From contig NC_082685.1 in the NCBI RefSeq assembly GCF_949987515.2, positions 28,970,168-29,034,167 on the forward strand: a DNA stretch of 64,000 nt, given 5' to 3'. The notes beneath the pieces are model-generated. The model had not been told where the DNA came from. It was given only the letters and a program-made list of their open reading frames with translations, and ran no database searches. The DNA is from Delphinus delphis. Lineage: Eukaryota; Chordata; Mammalia; Artiodactyla; Delphinidae. The position numbers and the translations under genes are program-made. Every line of letters starts with the position of its first letter. Within the stretch, counting starts at the first letter, position 1. Positions 11,061 through 22,430 of this stretch are shown one piece after another.

Positions 11061-11829
11061 AGACCTCAAAGCCTCCCCGGTGGTGTCCGACAGGCACTCA
11101 GCATAACCAGGCCTTCTCAGTTTTTCACTTGGGGCTTGACGTCAGCACACGATAAGTCCTAAGCAGAACTCAGAACTATGGCTCTGTCCACTCCAGGGTA
11201 AATGGAGTTATCAATCAGTAATGCAATCAAGTGGCTTCCTGGAAACTCTAGGGTAGAACATTCTTCCTGAGATATTACCAAGGGGGAAGGAAGAAAAGGG
11301 CACCCCACAAAGGGGGAGCCAAAAGGCAAGGCCAACTTCGCAGGCGGGAAAGAGCCTGAGGTCCACCTGCTCTCTCCAGACAAAGCTGAGGTTCCCAGTG
11401 AGGCACGTCTAGTTTACTGGAGGTGGGAGAGGGGTGAGGGCACAGCCAGCCCAGGGTGGATGCTGGCTGAGCCGGTGGGATAAGTACCAAACGCCACGGC
11501 AAAAAGTCACCAGAAACTGAGGTCACGCAGATACTCTGGGGGAAAAGGAAGTGAGGAAATTCCCCGTTACCCACCCCACGATTGCTGGTGTAGGCCAGTG
11601 GAAACGCTCTGACAAGAAGAGTAAGGAGGCTGTACTTGTTTGACCTTTGTATTCAGTCAGAACCTCCTATTCCTTTGGTGAGAGCCCCTAAGGTGCCGTC
11701 AACCAAGAATCTTGACCACGTGGGGCAAGTCCCAGGCGATGGTGGTACACACCGGCCAAGCAAAGGAGGAGCTGATAAAGCAAGAACTCACCAGGAAACG
11801 GCCGCATTAGTAACCCGACTCTGTCCTAG
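11061..11829. other. Unique intronic sequence
   Basis: No gene recognised; contains the beginning of a 218-codon plus-strand chance frame (11636-12292). Confidence 0.4.
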
Positions 11830-12180
11830 GCACCTGCTGGCAGCTTTGCCTGACTGCTCACTGAGTCCTCAACACTGCCCCGTGAGGAAAGGGTTCTTAT
11901 CCACGCCTTGCAGAGAGATGAAAGCGCTGAGGCCGGCCAACCTGGCCAAGGCTGCAAATGATGCTCAAAAGCCCATGCTCTTTGCACTGTGCTACGGGGC
12001 TCCAACTGGAAGACGTGTATTAAAAGCAGCCTGCACGATATGCCGGAACCACTGGACCTGGACTCTTAAATTGTGGGAGGCCCAGCTCAGCTTTTTTCAG
12101 CTGGGTGACCTTGGGCAAGTCCCTCACCACCCCATGGGCATTTCTGATTTCTCCTCTGTCCTCGGCTGCCGCACTTCAGG
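11830..12180. repeat. Two degenerate MIRs, opposite strands
   Basis: Antisense MIR at about 11830-12000 (gtgaggaaagggttcttatc) and sense MIR at about 12085-12180 (ctgggtgaccttgggcaagt). Confidence 0.6.
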
Positions 12181-12498
12181 CAAGCTGCACATTGGAGGAA
12201 GGAGTCTGCATCCACCCAGTTGCTCCAACTTCCTCATCCATCCAGCTGAGCATTCAGAATTGTACCAGCATGAATGCAACCGATTTTGGTAGGGCTTTTT
12301 CCTCGTTCCTGGGTCCCCTAGAAAGGGAGAAGCGTGTTCCTTCCATCGTGAGCTTATATTCCCTGTATGTATCCTTCTAGAGTTGGAAAAGCAGCCAACT
12401 CAATGCTCCACTCTGCTACTTTACGCTCAGCCTTTCACTAAGTGGACATCTACAAGCACTGGCCTTCCATGGTTCTTCAGTCAAACTCAGTCCCCACA

Positions 12499-12713
12499 GG
12501 GCTTCCCTGGTGGCGCAGTGGTTGAGAGTCCGCCTGCCGATGCAGGGGACACGGGTTCGTGCCCCGGTCCGGGAAGATCCCACATGCCGCGGAGCGGCTG
12601 GGCCGGTGAGCCATGGCCGCTGAGCCTGCGCGTCCGGAGCCTGTGCTCCGCAACGGGAGAGGTCACAACAGTGAGAGGCCCGCGTACGGCAAAAAAACCA
12701 AAAAAACCACAGA
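12499..12713 (+). mobile_element. Short CHR SINE
   Basis: Target-site duplication aaactcagtccccaca at 12483-12498 and 12714-12729 is perfect over 16 bases, suggesting a young insertion. Confidence 0.96.
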
Positions 12714-12839
12714 AAACTCAGTCCCCACAAAACCTCATCTTCCCTTGGCGAGAGAGCACATCCAGAGCCCCTGAGCATTTATTCTTGCTGCCTCCGGCTT
12801 TCCAGGGTCTCATAAAGCCACAGTCTTGTTCAGAGGAAC

Positions 12840-13560
12840 AGCCTGGTTCTGAATCTTGGTTCTGAATTTGATCCGAGGGCCAAAATTACAAACTCATTTC
12901 TCAGCAGTTCTGAAGCTCAATTTCTCAGCTTGTCAACGGGGGATGAAACGACTGACCTCACGAGGTTATCACTGAAGAGCTAATGAGACCCCAGGTAAAA
13001 GTCTTTTCATCATAAACATTACAGCACTTCTTATGTGCTGGGCCCTTTAACACACTATTTCAATGAGTCAGTAGCAGACATGCACGTCAGAAACAAATAC
13101 AAAAATGCAGGCCCCAGGGTGAACAAATGGGCCAATCAATAAAGGAGGGAAATGGAGGGAAGGAAAGGGAAGGGGCCTAGAAGGCCAGTGGGGCCCTGAG
13201 TCATGCTAAGAAGTTTCGGGGTTTTCTATGGGCCTTGGAGAACCATGAGAAGTTTCTGAGAAGGGGAGCAATTTGCTCTGGAAGGCCCTGTGGAAGAAAA
13301 TTCCAGAAGTAGTTGCAACATGAGTTGCTGGAAAATGATCTTGGAGTCTGGCCACCCTGTTACAATAGCCGAAGCAAGAAATGACATCTTAACTGTGACG
13401 ACAGGGGCCACGAAGGGCAAAGGACTGGCGGAGGATGGGATGGACTTTAAAGCCCCCAACTACCGAAAGGTTTCGACAGCTCTGTCCCATCAAATACGCA
13501 GATCTGCAGGGATAAACTCTCTCAGGTGCTTATTTTCTAGGTCTCGTGTGTGAAATAAGG
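12840..13560 (+). repeat. MIR followed by an ancient repeat
   Basis: MIR at about 12840-13025 (ctcaatttctcagcttgtca). From 13030 to about 13400 degenerate text (gagaaccatgagaagtttct) resembles the unnamed ancient repeat at 4921. No gene seen. Confidence 0.5.
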
Positions 13561-13659
13561 CTGCCCGTGTCCTGAACCACTAACTTCTATCCCTGGCTTT
13601 ACCTCATTACCTTAACACAAAGCAAAATTAACTAACAAAAAATTCACTGCTGTCCGCTC

Positions 13660-14490
13660 GTGGTCAGAGCAGCATTATTCACAAGAGCCAAAAGGTGGAA
13701 GCAACCCCAGCGTCCATCAACAGACGAATGGATAAGAAACATGTGGTGGGCTTCCCTGGTGGCACAGTGGTTAAGAATCCGCCTGCCAATGCAGGGGACA
13801 CGGGTTCGAGCCCTGGTCCGGGAAGATCCCACGTACATGCCGCGGAGCAACTAAGCCCGTGCGCCACAACTACTGAGCCTGTGCTCTAGAGCCCACCAGC
13901 CACAACTACTGAGCCTGCGTGCCACAACTACTGAAGCCCGTGTGCCTACAGCCCGTGCCCTGCAACAAGAGAAGCCACCACAATGAGAAGCCCGCGCACC
14001 GCAATGTAGAGTAGCCCCCACTTGCCGCAACTAGAGAAAGTCCACGCGCAGTAACAAAGACTGAACACAGACCAAAAAAAAAAAAAAAAGAAACATGTGG
14101 TGTGTACATACAGTGGAATATTACTCAGCCTTAAAAAAGGAAATTCTGACACATGCGATAGCGTGGATGGACCTGGAGGACATTATGCTGAGTGAATCAG
14201 CCAGTCTCCAAAACACAAATACCACGATTCCACTTACATGGAATACACAGTGTAGTCAAATTCATACAGACAGAAAGTCAAATGGTGGTTGCCAGGGGCT
14301 AGAATAAGGAGCTAGTTCTTCAATGAGTAGAGTCAGTTTTGCAAGATGGAGAGAATTCTGGAGATGGATGGTAAGGTGATGATGGTTGCATGACAACGTG
14401 AAGGTATTTAATGCCACTGAACTGTACACTGAAAAATGCTTAAGATTGTAAATTTTATGTTATGTGTATTTTGCCACAATTTTTTTAACA
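13660..14490 (+). mobile_element. L1 ORF2 tail and 3' UTR, split by SINE
   Basis: gcagcattattcacaagagc opens the ORF2 C-terminal stretch. tacagtggaatattactcag and ggacattatgctgagtgaa follow the SINE. The 3' UTR runs into a GGGAA microsatellite. Confidence 0.88.
13749..14087 (+). mobile_element. Long CHR SINE
   Basis: Inserted in L1. Target-site duplication aagaaacatgtggtg at 13734-13748 and 14088-14102 is perfect over 15 bases. Confidence 0.95.
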
Positions 14491-14499
14491 GTTTGAAAG

Positions 14500-14590
14500 G
14501 GAGAAAGAAAGGAAAAGAAAGGAGAGGGAAAGGAGATGGAAGGGAAGGGAAGGGAAGGGAAGGGAAGGGAAGGGAAGGGAAGGGGAAAGA
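14500..14590 (+). repeat. (GGGAA)n microsatellite
   Basis: Impure purine tract, then about nine GGGAA-type units at 14539-14584. It probably grew from the A-tail of the L1. Confidence 0.9.
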
Positions 14591-15189
14591 AATCATTGCT
14601 GGACTGTCAGCAAATGGGACTGAAAATAATGCAATTCTTTGTCATCCAGGCACACCCTTATCTGGAAACCACCTCCTTTTCCCCTTCCAGGCAACATTTC
14701 ATTACTGCTTAAAAATTCCCCTAACCCCTTCCCCTGCCCCACCTGGGGCTGATTCAGCCCCTTTCAGTATCTGAACGGCAGGAGCCAGCCTGAAGGTAGT
14801 AGACGCTGCCACCCTATCCTGTGTCCTGGGACACTTGGAGTTCCCCAGGATCAACCCTGACCCCATCCATCACTCTAGGACCCCAGTCCTCTCGAATCTC
14901 AGGTGCACGGGCCCTAGTCCTGGCTGGCATCCCACATGAGGTTGGCAGGTTCCAGAAAACCCTTTAGGGCAAGAGGAGGTGGAGCAGCCTGTGGGAACTC
15001 TCTGCAAGGGCCCCTGTGGGAGAGCCCAGGGCCTGCCTTCTCAGAGGCACAGGAAGGACACAAATGCGGAACACAGAACGAGGCTACGGAGTCAGCTTGC
15101 TTCTGCCCCTACTGCTGTCCTCCTCACTGACTCAGGGGAGACGGGCCAGGAATGAGGAGATGTCTCCATCAGCCCTTCCCCTTGCGAAG
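14591..15189. other. Unique intronic sequence
   Basis: No gene or repeat recognised. Confidence 0.4.
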
Positions 15190-15412
15190 AGTGGATCCAG
15201 GCACTGACTTATTCATGTATTTTGAACTCAACTATTACGTGTGTACACGTTTAGGGTTATTATGGGTTTTTTGATGAATTGGCCAATTATTATAAACACT
15301 CTCTGTATCTGCTAATTCTCCTATTTTTGGTATACTCTATGTGTGGTCATTACAGCCATTCCAGTTTTCTTTTGATTAGTATCTGTATGCTATACCTTTC
15401 CCATCCTTTGAC

Positions 15413-15831
15413 TTTTTTTTTTTAATACTGTTAAAAACATTTATTTTAGTACGGCCTACCGTAAATAAGTCAGTAGAGGTTCCACTCTGCCACAGACACA
15501 TCTGAGAAGAGCCTGTGTCATCCAACTGGTGAACATCTAAACGATGTCCCATCTCTTATCCCAGCCAGAGTGCACACCTTCCATGTTGTTCCTCTGCATT
15601 GACTGCTTCCAAAACCAGATGAGCAAATAGTCCTTTATCCCCAAAGTAAGCTCAAAACAGTTGGTTCAGTCATTCCAGGATCTGCAACCCTCTTCAATCC
15701 CAGGTAAGTCACGAGAGGAATAAAGCCCCAGCGATGGCAAACTGGCCTCCCTTGAAAAGCTGCTGCAGCCTCCGCTTGGCCTCTTTGCTCAGCTTTACCA
15801 TGGTGATGGCCCAGGCGACACACTTAAGAGC
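15413..15831 (-). pseudogene. TOMM7: TOMM7 processed pseudogene
   Basis: TOMM7 is a 55-residue subunit of the mitochondrial outer-membrane TOM translocase. The copy starts with ATG at 15801-15799 (MVKLSKEAKRRLQQLFKG). It loses one base after the FAI codons (15732/15733) and continues in the shifted frame as WGFIPLVTYLGLKR to the normal end PTVLSLLWG and stop at 15635. A 3' UTR follows, with AATAAA at 15445-15440 and an 11-base A-tail (T run, 15413-15423). The introns are absent. Flanks cccatcctttgac (15400-15412) and cccctccttttac (15832-15844) are a diverged target-site duplication. The insertion lies inside an older antisense L1. It is dead by frameshift. Confidence 0.95.
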
Positions 15832-15967
15832 CCCCTCCTTTTACCTTTAACCTACCTGCGTATTTACATCAAAGTGAATCTACTGTAGGCAACCTGTACA
15901 CTGGAGTTTTGTTTTTTCCCCCCAACCTGACAATATCTGCCTTTTAATTGGCGTGTTTAGTCTGTTT

Positions 15968-16175
15968 TTGTTTTTTTTTTTTTGCGCTTCGCGGGCCTCT
16001 CACTGTTGTGGCCTCTCCCGTTGCGGAGCACAGGCTCCGGACGCGCAGGCTCAGCGGCCATGGCTCACGGGCCCGGCCGCTCCGCGGGATGTGGGATCTT
16101 CCCGGACCAGGGCACAAACCCGTGTCCCCTGCATCGACAGGCGGGCTCTCAACCACTGCGCCACCAGGGAAGCCC
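15968..16175 (-). mobile_element. Short CHR SINE
   Basis: Inside the long L1. Target-site duplication tagtctgttt lies at 15958-15967 and 16176-16185. Confidence 0.95.
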
Positions 16176-17756
16176 TAGTCTGTTTACTTTTAATGAATTA
16201 TTAATGTAGCTAGATTGAAGTCTACTAATTTACTAGTTGTTTTCTGTTTGTCTCATCTGTTTCTTGATTCTCTTTTTCCTCCTTTCAAAAAATTTCAATA
16301 AAAATAACACTATCATCATGTTTGCTTTAAACAGTCAATTATCTTTTAAAGAAATTAAGAAAAAAATGTTAAGTCTTTTATATTTCTGGTGCTCTTAATT
16401 TCTCATGCAGATCCACATTTCCATCTGATAGCATTTTCTTTCCCCCCAAAGAATTTCTTTTGACATTTCTTATTGTGTAAGTCTGCTGGTGAGCATTTCT
16501 CTCGGCCTTTATAACTGAAAATAAAGCTTTTGATTTTACCCTCATTTTTTTAAGGATACTTTTGTTGATATAGAATTGCAGGCTGTTTTTTCTACCTTTC
16601 AGCACCTTAGAGATATTATTCAATTATTTTTTGGCTTGCATCGTTTCTGATAAGTTAGCAATGGTTCTTATTGTTCTACATGCAGCATGTCTTTATCCTC
16701 TGGGAGATTTCAAGATTTTCCTCTTTCTCTTTGGTTTTTAGCAAGGTGACTATGATGTATTTACGTGTGATTTTCCACATGATTATCGTGCTTAGGGTTT
16801 GTTGAGCTTCTTGGATCTGTGGGTCAATATTTTTCACCAACTTTGGAACTTTTCAGCCATTACCTCTTCAAATATATTTTCTCATTCTCTCTCTCTCTCC
16901 TTTCCTTTTGGGAATCCAAATATACATTTGTTACCTTGATTAACAACATCCCACAGATCACTGAGCTTCTGACCATTTTTTTCCAACTTTTTTTTTTTCT
17001 TTCTGTGCTTCAGTCTGGATAGTTTCTACTGCTCTGACTTCACGTTCAATGATCTTTCTTCCTGCAGCATCTGAACTACTGTTAGATCCATCTAGGGAAG
17101 TTTTCGTTTCAGATACTGTAGTTTCATCTAGAATTTTTATTTGGTTCCATTTCCCTACTGATTTCTTTTCCTTAAAACTCCTTAAACATATCTATAATAA
17201 ACATTAGTTCATTTTCTGCTAATTCCAACATCTCTGCCATCCTTGGGTCTGCTTCTACTGTATTTCTTCCTAAGTCGAGTACCTTTTCTATCGTATGCTA
17301 GATACTCTGAACACTAAGCTGTCAAGAATCTGGATTTTATGTTCCTTCTTTAAAGAATGTTAAGTTTTGTCCTGATGGGCAGCTCATTATTGGCAGATCA
17401 GCTTAATTCTCCTGAGGCTCTTTAAGGTTGGTTGAGCCATGAGGTGAGTTTAATGATGGAAGTCACATGCTAAGAATGGTGGACCAGAAAAGCACAAGGA
17501 ACCTGGGTCCCTTGAGCCATCACCCTGGCCCTAACTGGCCTGACTCTTGATTTTTTTTTTTTTTTAATGTGCTAAAGAAGTTTTACCTTGAAGTTAAGCC
17601 ATTGTTATTTTTGACTTGGACAACCAGCCGCTAAACACTATTTCTGTTATAATGCCTGAGCATCTACTAAGTAGTAGGCCCTGTGCTAGGTGTTGGGGAT
17701 AAAGCAATTTATCGGTTAGATGGGGTTCCTGGCATTTTACAGCTTGGAACCTCGAG

Positions 17757-17935
17757 CAGGAGATGGCAAATTATGGTCCACAGGCCGAACTCTCACTGCT
17801 TGTTTCATTGGGACAAAGCCATGCCTATTTGTATGCATATTATCTATGGCTGCTTTCATGCTATAGAGTTAAATAGGTAAGACAGAGAGGGTATGGTCCA
17901 CTAGTCCTTTACAGAAAAAAGTTCCTGATGCCTGT
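17757..17935 (-). mobile_element. hAT-type MITE
   Basis: Begins caggagatggcaaattatgg and ends aaaaaagttcctgatgcctg. This is the 'CAGGGGTCAGCAAAC' class of non-autonomous DNA transposon; a second copy lies at 52045. Confidence 0.65.
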
Positions 17936-17939
17936 TTAG

Positions 17940-18670
17940 GGCAGCAATCCTCACTCAAATTTTTGGTCTTGGGACACCTTCACACTCTTAAAACCTGAGG
18001 ACCCCAAGAGTTGTTGTTCATGTGGGTGGTTTTTGTTTTTTTTTTTTTTGGTGGCACTGAGTCTTCATTGATGCACGTGGGCTTTCTCTAGTTGTGGCAC
18101 GTGGGCCCTAGAGTGCGCATGCTTCAGTAATTGTGGCTTACGGGCTTTGTTGCTCCACGGCATGTGGGATCTTCCCAGACCAGGGATCGAACCCGTGTCC
18201 CCTGCATTGGCAGGCGGATTCTTAACCACTGCGCCACCAGGAAAGTCCACATGTGGGTTTTGTTGATCAACATTTATCATATTAGAAATGAAAACAGAAA
18301 ATTTAAAAATATTAATTCCTTTGAAAATAAAAATAATAAACCAATCACATGTTAACATAAATCACATCCTTATAATTAATTATATTTTCCAAGCCCTCCC
18401 CCACAAATCAGTGAGAAGAATGGCAGTATTTTACATTTTTGCAAATCTCTTTAATGAATGGCTTAAAAGAAGACCGCTGAGTCCTAAGAGCTGCTTTTGC
18501 ATCAGTCTGTTGCAAAACTGCATGTCACGTAGCCTCTGGGAAACTCCACAGTCCTCTCATGATAGGTAGAAAGTTAAAAAGGCAGATAATTTCTTAGTAT
18601 TATTATGAAGTTTGAGCTTGCAGACCTTCTGAGAGAATCTCAGGGGCCTCCAGGGAACACACTTTGAGAA
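17940..18670 (+). mobile_element. hAT-like DNA element, split by SINE
   Basis: Text such as aatttttggtcttgggacac, ttgcaaatctctttaatgaa and acactttgagaatgg matches a known mammalian non-autonomous DNA transposon whose exact name I am unsure of. The SINE at 18028 divides it. Confidence 0.6.
18028..18249 (-). mobile_element. CHR-type SINE, older subtype
   Basis: Ends in ccaccaggaaagtcc with the ggatcgaaccc box. Duplication catgtgggt lies at 18019-18027 and 18250-18258. The body (ggtggcactgagtcttcatt) differs from the short subtype. Confidence 0.88.
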
Positions 18671-18860
18671 TGGCTAGTCTAGAAGAGTCCTGGGCTGACA
18701 TTAAACAGAAGAAAACATGAGGTCTTAACTAATAACCATTGAACAACTGATTTAAAGAGAAAGAATATTGCTCTGTGAGGGAATATAAACACTGCACCTG
18801 GCCCCATTCCAGGAGCAGGGCGATGATCCCTTGAGGAACTGATGTTAAAAGCTGGGCCCT

Positions 18861-19070
18861 CGGGGCTTCCCTGGTGGCGCAGTGGTTGAGAGTCCGCCTG
18901 CCGATGCAGGGGACCCGGGTTCGTGCCCCGGTCCAGGAAGATCCCACATGCCGCGGAGCGGCTGGGCCCGTGAGTCATGGCCGCTGAGCCTGCACGTCTG
19001 GAGCCTGTGCTCCGCAACGGGGGAGGCCACAACAGTGAGAGGCCCGCGTGCCGCAAAAAAAAAAAAAAAA
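18861..19070 (+). mobile_element. Short CHR SINE
   Basis: Target-site duplication aaaagctgggccct at 18847-18860 and 19071-19084 is perfect, with a long pure A-tail, so probably young. Confidence 0.96.
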
Positions 19071-19084
19071 AAAAGCTGGGCCCT

Positions 19085-19679
19085 GAGAAGGAGTTAACCA
19101 GGTAAAGGCAGGTGAGGGGGAAGACTCCTTCCCCGCCCCGCCACGGCTTCCTTCAGTATGTTTGCTAAGGAAACTGGGTTAGGCTTTAGAGAAGGATCAG
19201 AGATGAGGATTAACTTTCCCATGACTCCTTCCCTTGGGCAGAGTGACCAAGTCAGAGATTTGCACTGGGAAGGACCCAGGGTCCTTCTGACACTCCTGGA
19301 ATTTCCCCTGGAATTAGGGACAGGGGAACCCTAATCTCTCTCCCAGGAGGCTAATGACCTACAGATGGGGCACAATAGGGAGGCCCAAATGCTGAGATGC
19401 AGAGGTTATAGGCCTGAGGACAGTTCTCCAGGCCGTCAGGATGCAGGGTCCCATGGTGACACATGCAGCAACACAAACCCTTAGCTAACTGCCTTAATCC
19501 AAGGCCATTAGGAGCCATTTCTCATCCAGATGGTTATTTGCTCTAATAGTTATTGGTTGAAGGAACCAGAGAAACTACCTTTGCACTAGATTCCCAGTCC
19601 CATTTCCTGGCTGCCAGCTCTACACAAACTCACTCTCGAAACCAGATACTGCCGAGTTTCAGGATGGATTTCAGAGGCT
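19085..19679. other. Unique intronic sequence
   Basis: No gene or repeat recognised. Confidence 0.4.
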
Positions 19680-19689
19680 GCCACTGCTC

Positions 19690-19883
19690 ATGTTTTCTTT
19701 CTTTTTTAATAAATTTGTTTATTTATTTATTTGTGGCTGTGTTGGGTCTTCATTGCTGCGTGCGGGTTTTCTCTAGTTGCGGCGAGCGGGGGATACTCTT
19801 CGTTGCGGTGCGCGGGCTTCTCATTGTGGTGGCTTCTCTTGTTGCGGAGCACGGGCTCTAGGCGCGCGAGCTTCAGTAGTTGT
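19690..19883 (-). mobile_element. 5'-truncated long CHR SINE
   Basis: Only the tail half is present (aaataaa tail to ctagttgcggcgagcggg and cttcagtagttgtg). Duplication gccactgctc at 19680-19689 and 19884-19893 shows it was truncated on insertion, not by later deletion. Confidence 0.9.
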
Positions 19884-20080
19884 GCCACTGCTCTTTTTCC
19901 TCCTGACATGCCCAACCTGGGAGTGTGAAAACCTACTGGGTTCAAGCCACCATCTCACCTCAAATTCCCCAGGCTGTTACCCCACTTGAAAAAGACTAGG
20001 CAGAGAGGAAAACCATCCCTGGAGGATGGAAGGCAGCAGATTCTACTCTGAGAGTAATGAAGTCCAGCACTCATCAAACA

Positions 20081-20330
20081 CATATAACAAGTCTCACACT
20101 TTCCATGAGATTTATCTGTATTAGATCATTGAATCCTCCCAGTAGCCCTATGAGGCAGTTTACTTATTACCCCATTTTACAGGTGAGAAGTCGAAGCACA
20201 GAGAGATCTTGCAACTGACCCACAGCTACAGTCAGCAAGGAGTGGAGCCAGCACTAAACCCAGGCAGCACGGCTTCTCAGATTCAGCACCTTGAACCTTA
20301 CTTTTACTGCCTTTAGCTTCGAAATGACAG
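20081..20330 (-). repeat. MIR
   Basis: Well preserved antisense MIR: ccctatgaggcagtttactt, ccattttacaggtgagaagt, acccacagctacagtcagca. Confidence 0.85.
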
Positions 20331-21118
20331 GAGAAGTTCGTTTTTTTAAAAGTATCTGTGTAGATGCTCAACATCACTAATCATCAGGGAAGTGAAAATA
20401 AAAAACCACGAGATACTATGTCACTATGTCATTAGGATGGCTACTATGAAAAAAAACCCAAAACAGACAATACTAAGTGTGTTGGTGAAGGTGCAGAGAC
20501 ACTGGAACCCTTGTGCGCTGCTGGTGGGAATGGCAAATGGTGCAGCCATTGTGGAAAACGGCATAGCAGTCCCTCAAAAAATTAAAAATAGAACTACCAT
20601 ATGATCCAGCAATTCCACTTCTGGGTGCGTACACAAAGGATGTACAGGCAGGGGCACGAACAGATAGTTTTACACCCATGTTTACAGTGGCATTATTCAC
20701 GATAACCAAAAGGTGAAAGTGTGTTCGTGAATAAATGAATGGATAAACACAACATGGTGTAAACATACAATAGAATAGTACTCAGCCTGAAAAAGGAAGG
20801 AAATCCTGACACATGCTGCAGAGTAGATGGACCTGGAGGACATTATGCTGAGTGAAACAAGCCGGTCACAAAAGGACAAATCCTGTATGACTCCACTCAC
20901 ATGAGGTACCTAGAACAGTGAAATTCGTACAGGAAGAAAGTAGAGTGGTGGTTGCCGGGAGCTGGGGGAGGGGAAATGGGCAGTGAGTGTTTAACCCAGA
21001 TAGAGTCTACGTTTTGCAAGATGAAAAGAGTTCTGGAGACGGGTGGTGGGGATGGCTGCACAGCAATGGGAATGTACTTAATGCCTCTGAACTGTACACT
21101 TAAAAATGGTTAAAATGA
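20331..21118 (+). mobile_element. L1 ORF2 C-terminal part and 3' UTR
   Basis: Runs from agatgctcaacatcactaat through accatatgatccagcaattc to ctgaactgtacacttaaaaa. It is 5'-truncated, with indels in the reading frame. The SINE next to it ends the element early. Confidence 0.9.
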
Positions 21119-21328
21119 GGGCTTCCCTGGTGGCGCAGTGGTTGAGGGTCCGCCTGCCGATGCAGGGGACACGAGTTCGTGCCCCAGTCCGGGAGGATCC
21201 CACATGCCATGGAGCGGCTGGGCCCGTGAGCCATGGCCGCTGAGCCTGCGCATCCTGAGCCTGTGCTCCGCAATGGGAGAGGCCACAGCAGTGAGAGGTC
21301 CGCGTACCGCAAAAAAAAAAAAAAAAAA
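21119..21328 (+). mobile_element. Short CHR SINE
   Basis: Complete head and A-tail, placed at the L1 3' end. No convincing target-site duplication was found, so one flank may be deleted. Confidence 0.92.
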
Positions 21329-22290
21329 TTGGGGCTGACTACATTTCTGAACTTCTGGATCTGAGAGAACACATTAAGTGCTGTGGCCTTCCCTTGGTCC
21401 ACATGCCAAGCTAAAGAGGTGATTAGCAGGCTTAAACTACTGATTGCTAATCAGAAAGTTAAAAAAAAAAATCATTCTTTGTCAAAGAGAACAGGAACAA
21501 GGGGCCAATAAGCCCAGGGGTTATACAGTAAAAGCTGGATTATGCAGCGTAACCAGGCCCTTCCATCTTTTCATCGCTGCATTCTTGCCTGTGAACATGT
21601 TCTCCCAAAGCCTGGATTTTCATGATGTCATTGGGCTATTGCATTGCACTGATAACACATCATTCAACTTGGTGTGGCCCCTCACAAAGGCGGGCAGCAT
21701 CCCTGAATGCAAACGAGGACATTCTGGATCATGAACAATTAGATCTAAACTGTTCCCGTACACTTGCCTCTCCCTCCCCACACAATCCTGCTTCTCTCTC
21801 CCCAGTGAGCGAGGGTACCAGGAAGACGGGAGAATAGGACTCTTTCTGAAAAGGCCTCTGTGCTCACCTTTCCAAATAGCTGTCGATCCTAGGAGGGCAG
21901 GAGGCAAAGAGGGAAATAGGAGAGGAGGTCCCAGGCGGGGAGCGGGGGGGGGGGGTGCCTGGGTTCAGTGCCTGGGAACTGACAGGGAACACGTGCCCCG
22001 TGGGTCATCACAACCTGCCTGCCGGCCCCCCAACCACGGGGCCACATCTCTCGTCCTCACCGCCCGACAGAGCAGGGTCTGTGGGATCTGGCTGCCTGCA
22101 GACTCTAGGAAGGAGGCAGGATTCCAGCCACGGCTCCCTGGAGAGCTCGAGAGCTTAACTAATTCTCTAATCAGGACACGTGGACAAAACGCTCTGAGAA
22201 ATGGTGGAGAAATGGTTAGCGATGTTATATCAACAAGCACCAATGACCTCTAGGAGACAACGACGCGGCACTGACAAGCACCCGGGGCCG
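21329..22290. other. Unique intronic sequence
   Basis: No gene seen. Contains a G-run at 21942-21955. Confidence 0.4.
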
Positions 22291-22430
22291 TGGGGTCACA
22301 GAGCCCGCAGTAAAATCCAAGCCGCTCGCCAACTTGCTGTGTGACCTTGATAAATTCTCTAGCCTCTCTGGGCCTCAGCTGCCTCCTCTCGAAGGCACAA
22401 GGGAAATGGTAAATGCATGTAAAATTCCTC
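22291..22430 (+). repeat. MIR
   Basis: Sense MIR: aacttgctgtgtgaccttga, then ctctctgggcctcagctgcc. Confidence 0.75.

Larger units (their letters stand above)
15190..17560 (-). mobile_element. Long degenerate antisense L1
   Basis: About 1.7 kb of antisense L1M/HAL1-like sequence plus insertions. Landmarks include ttcttttgattagtatctgt, ctttaaacagtcaattatct, tttctggtgctcttaatttc, gagcttcttggatctgtggg and ttccttttgggaatccaaat. The TOMM7 retrocopy (15413-15831) and a short SINE (15968-16175) interrupt it. Confidence 0.8.

Noticed and set aside
11636..12292. 218-codon plus-strand frame
   Set aside because: Runs across two MIR fragments on different strands and resembles no protein.
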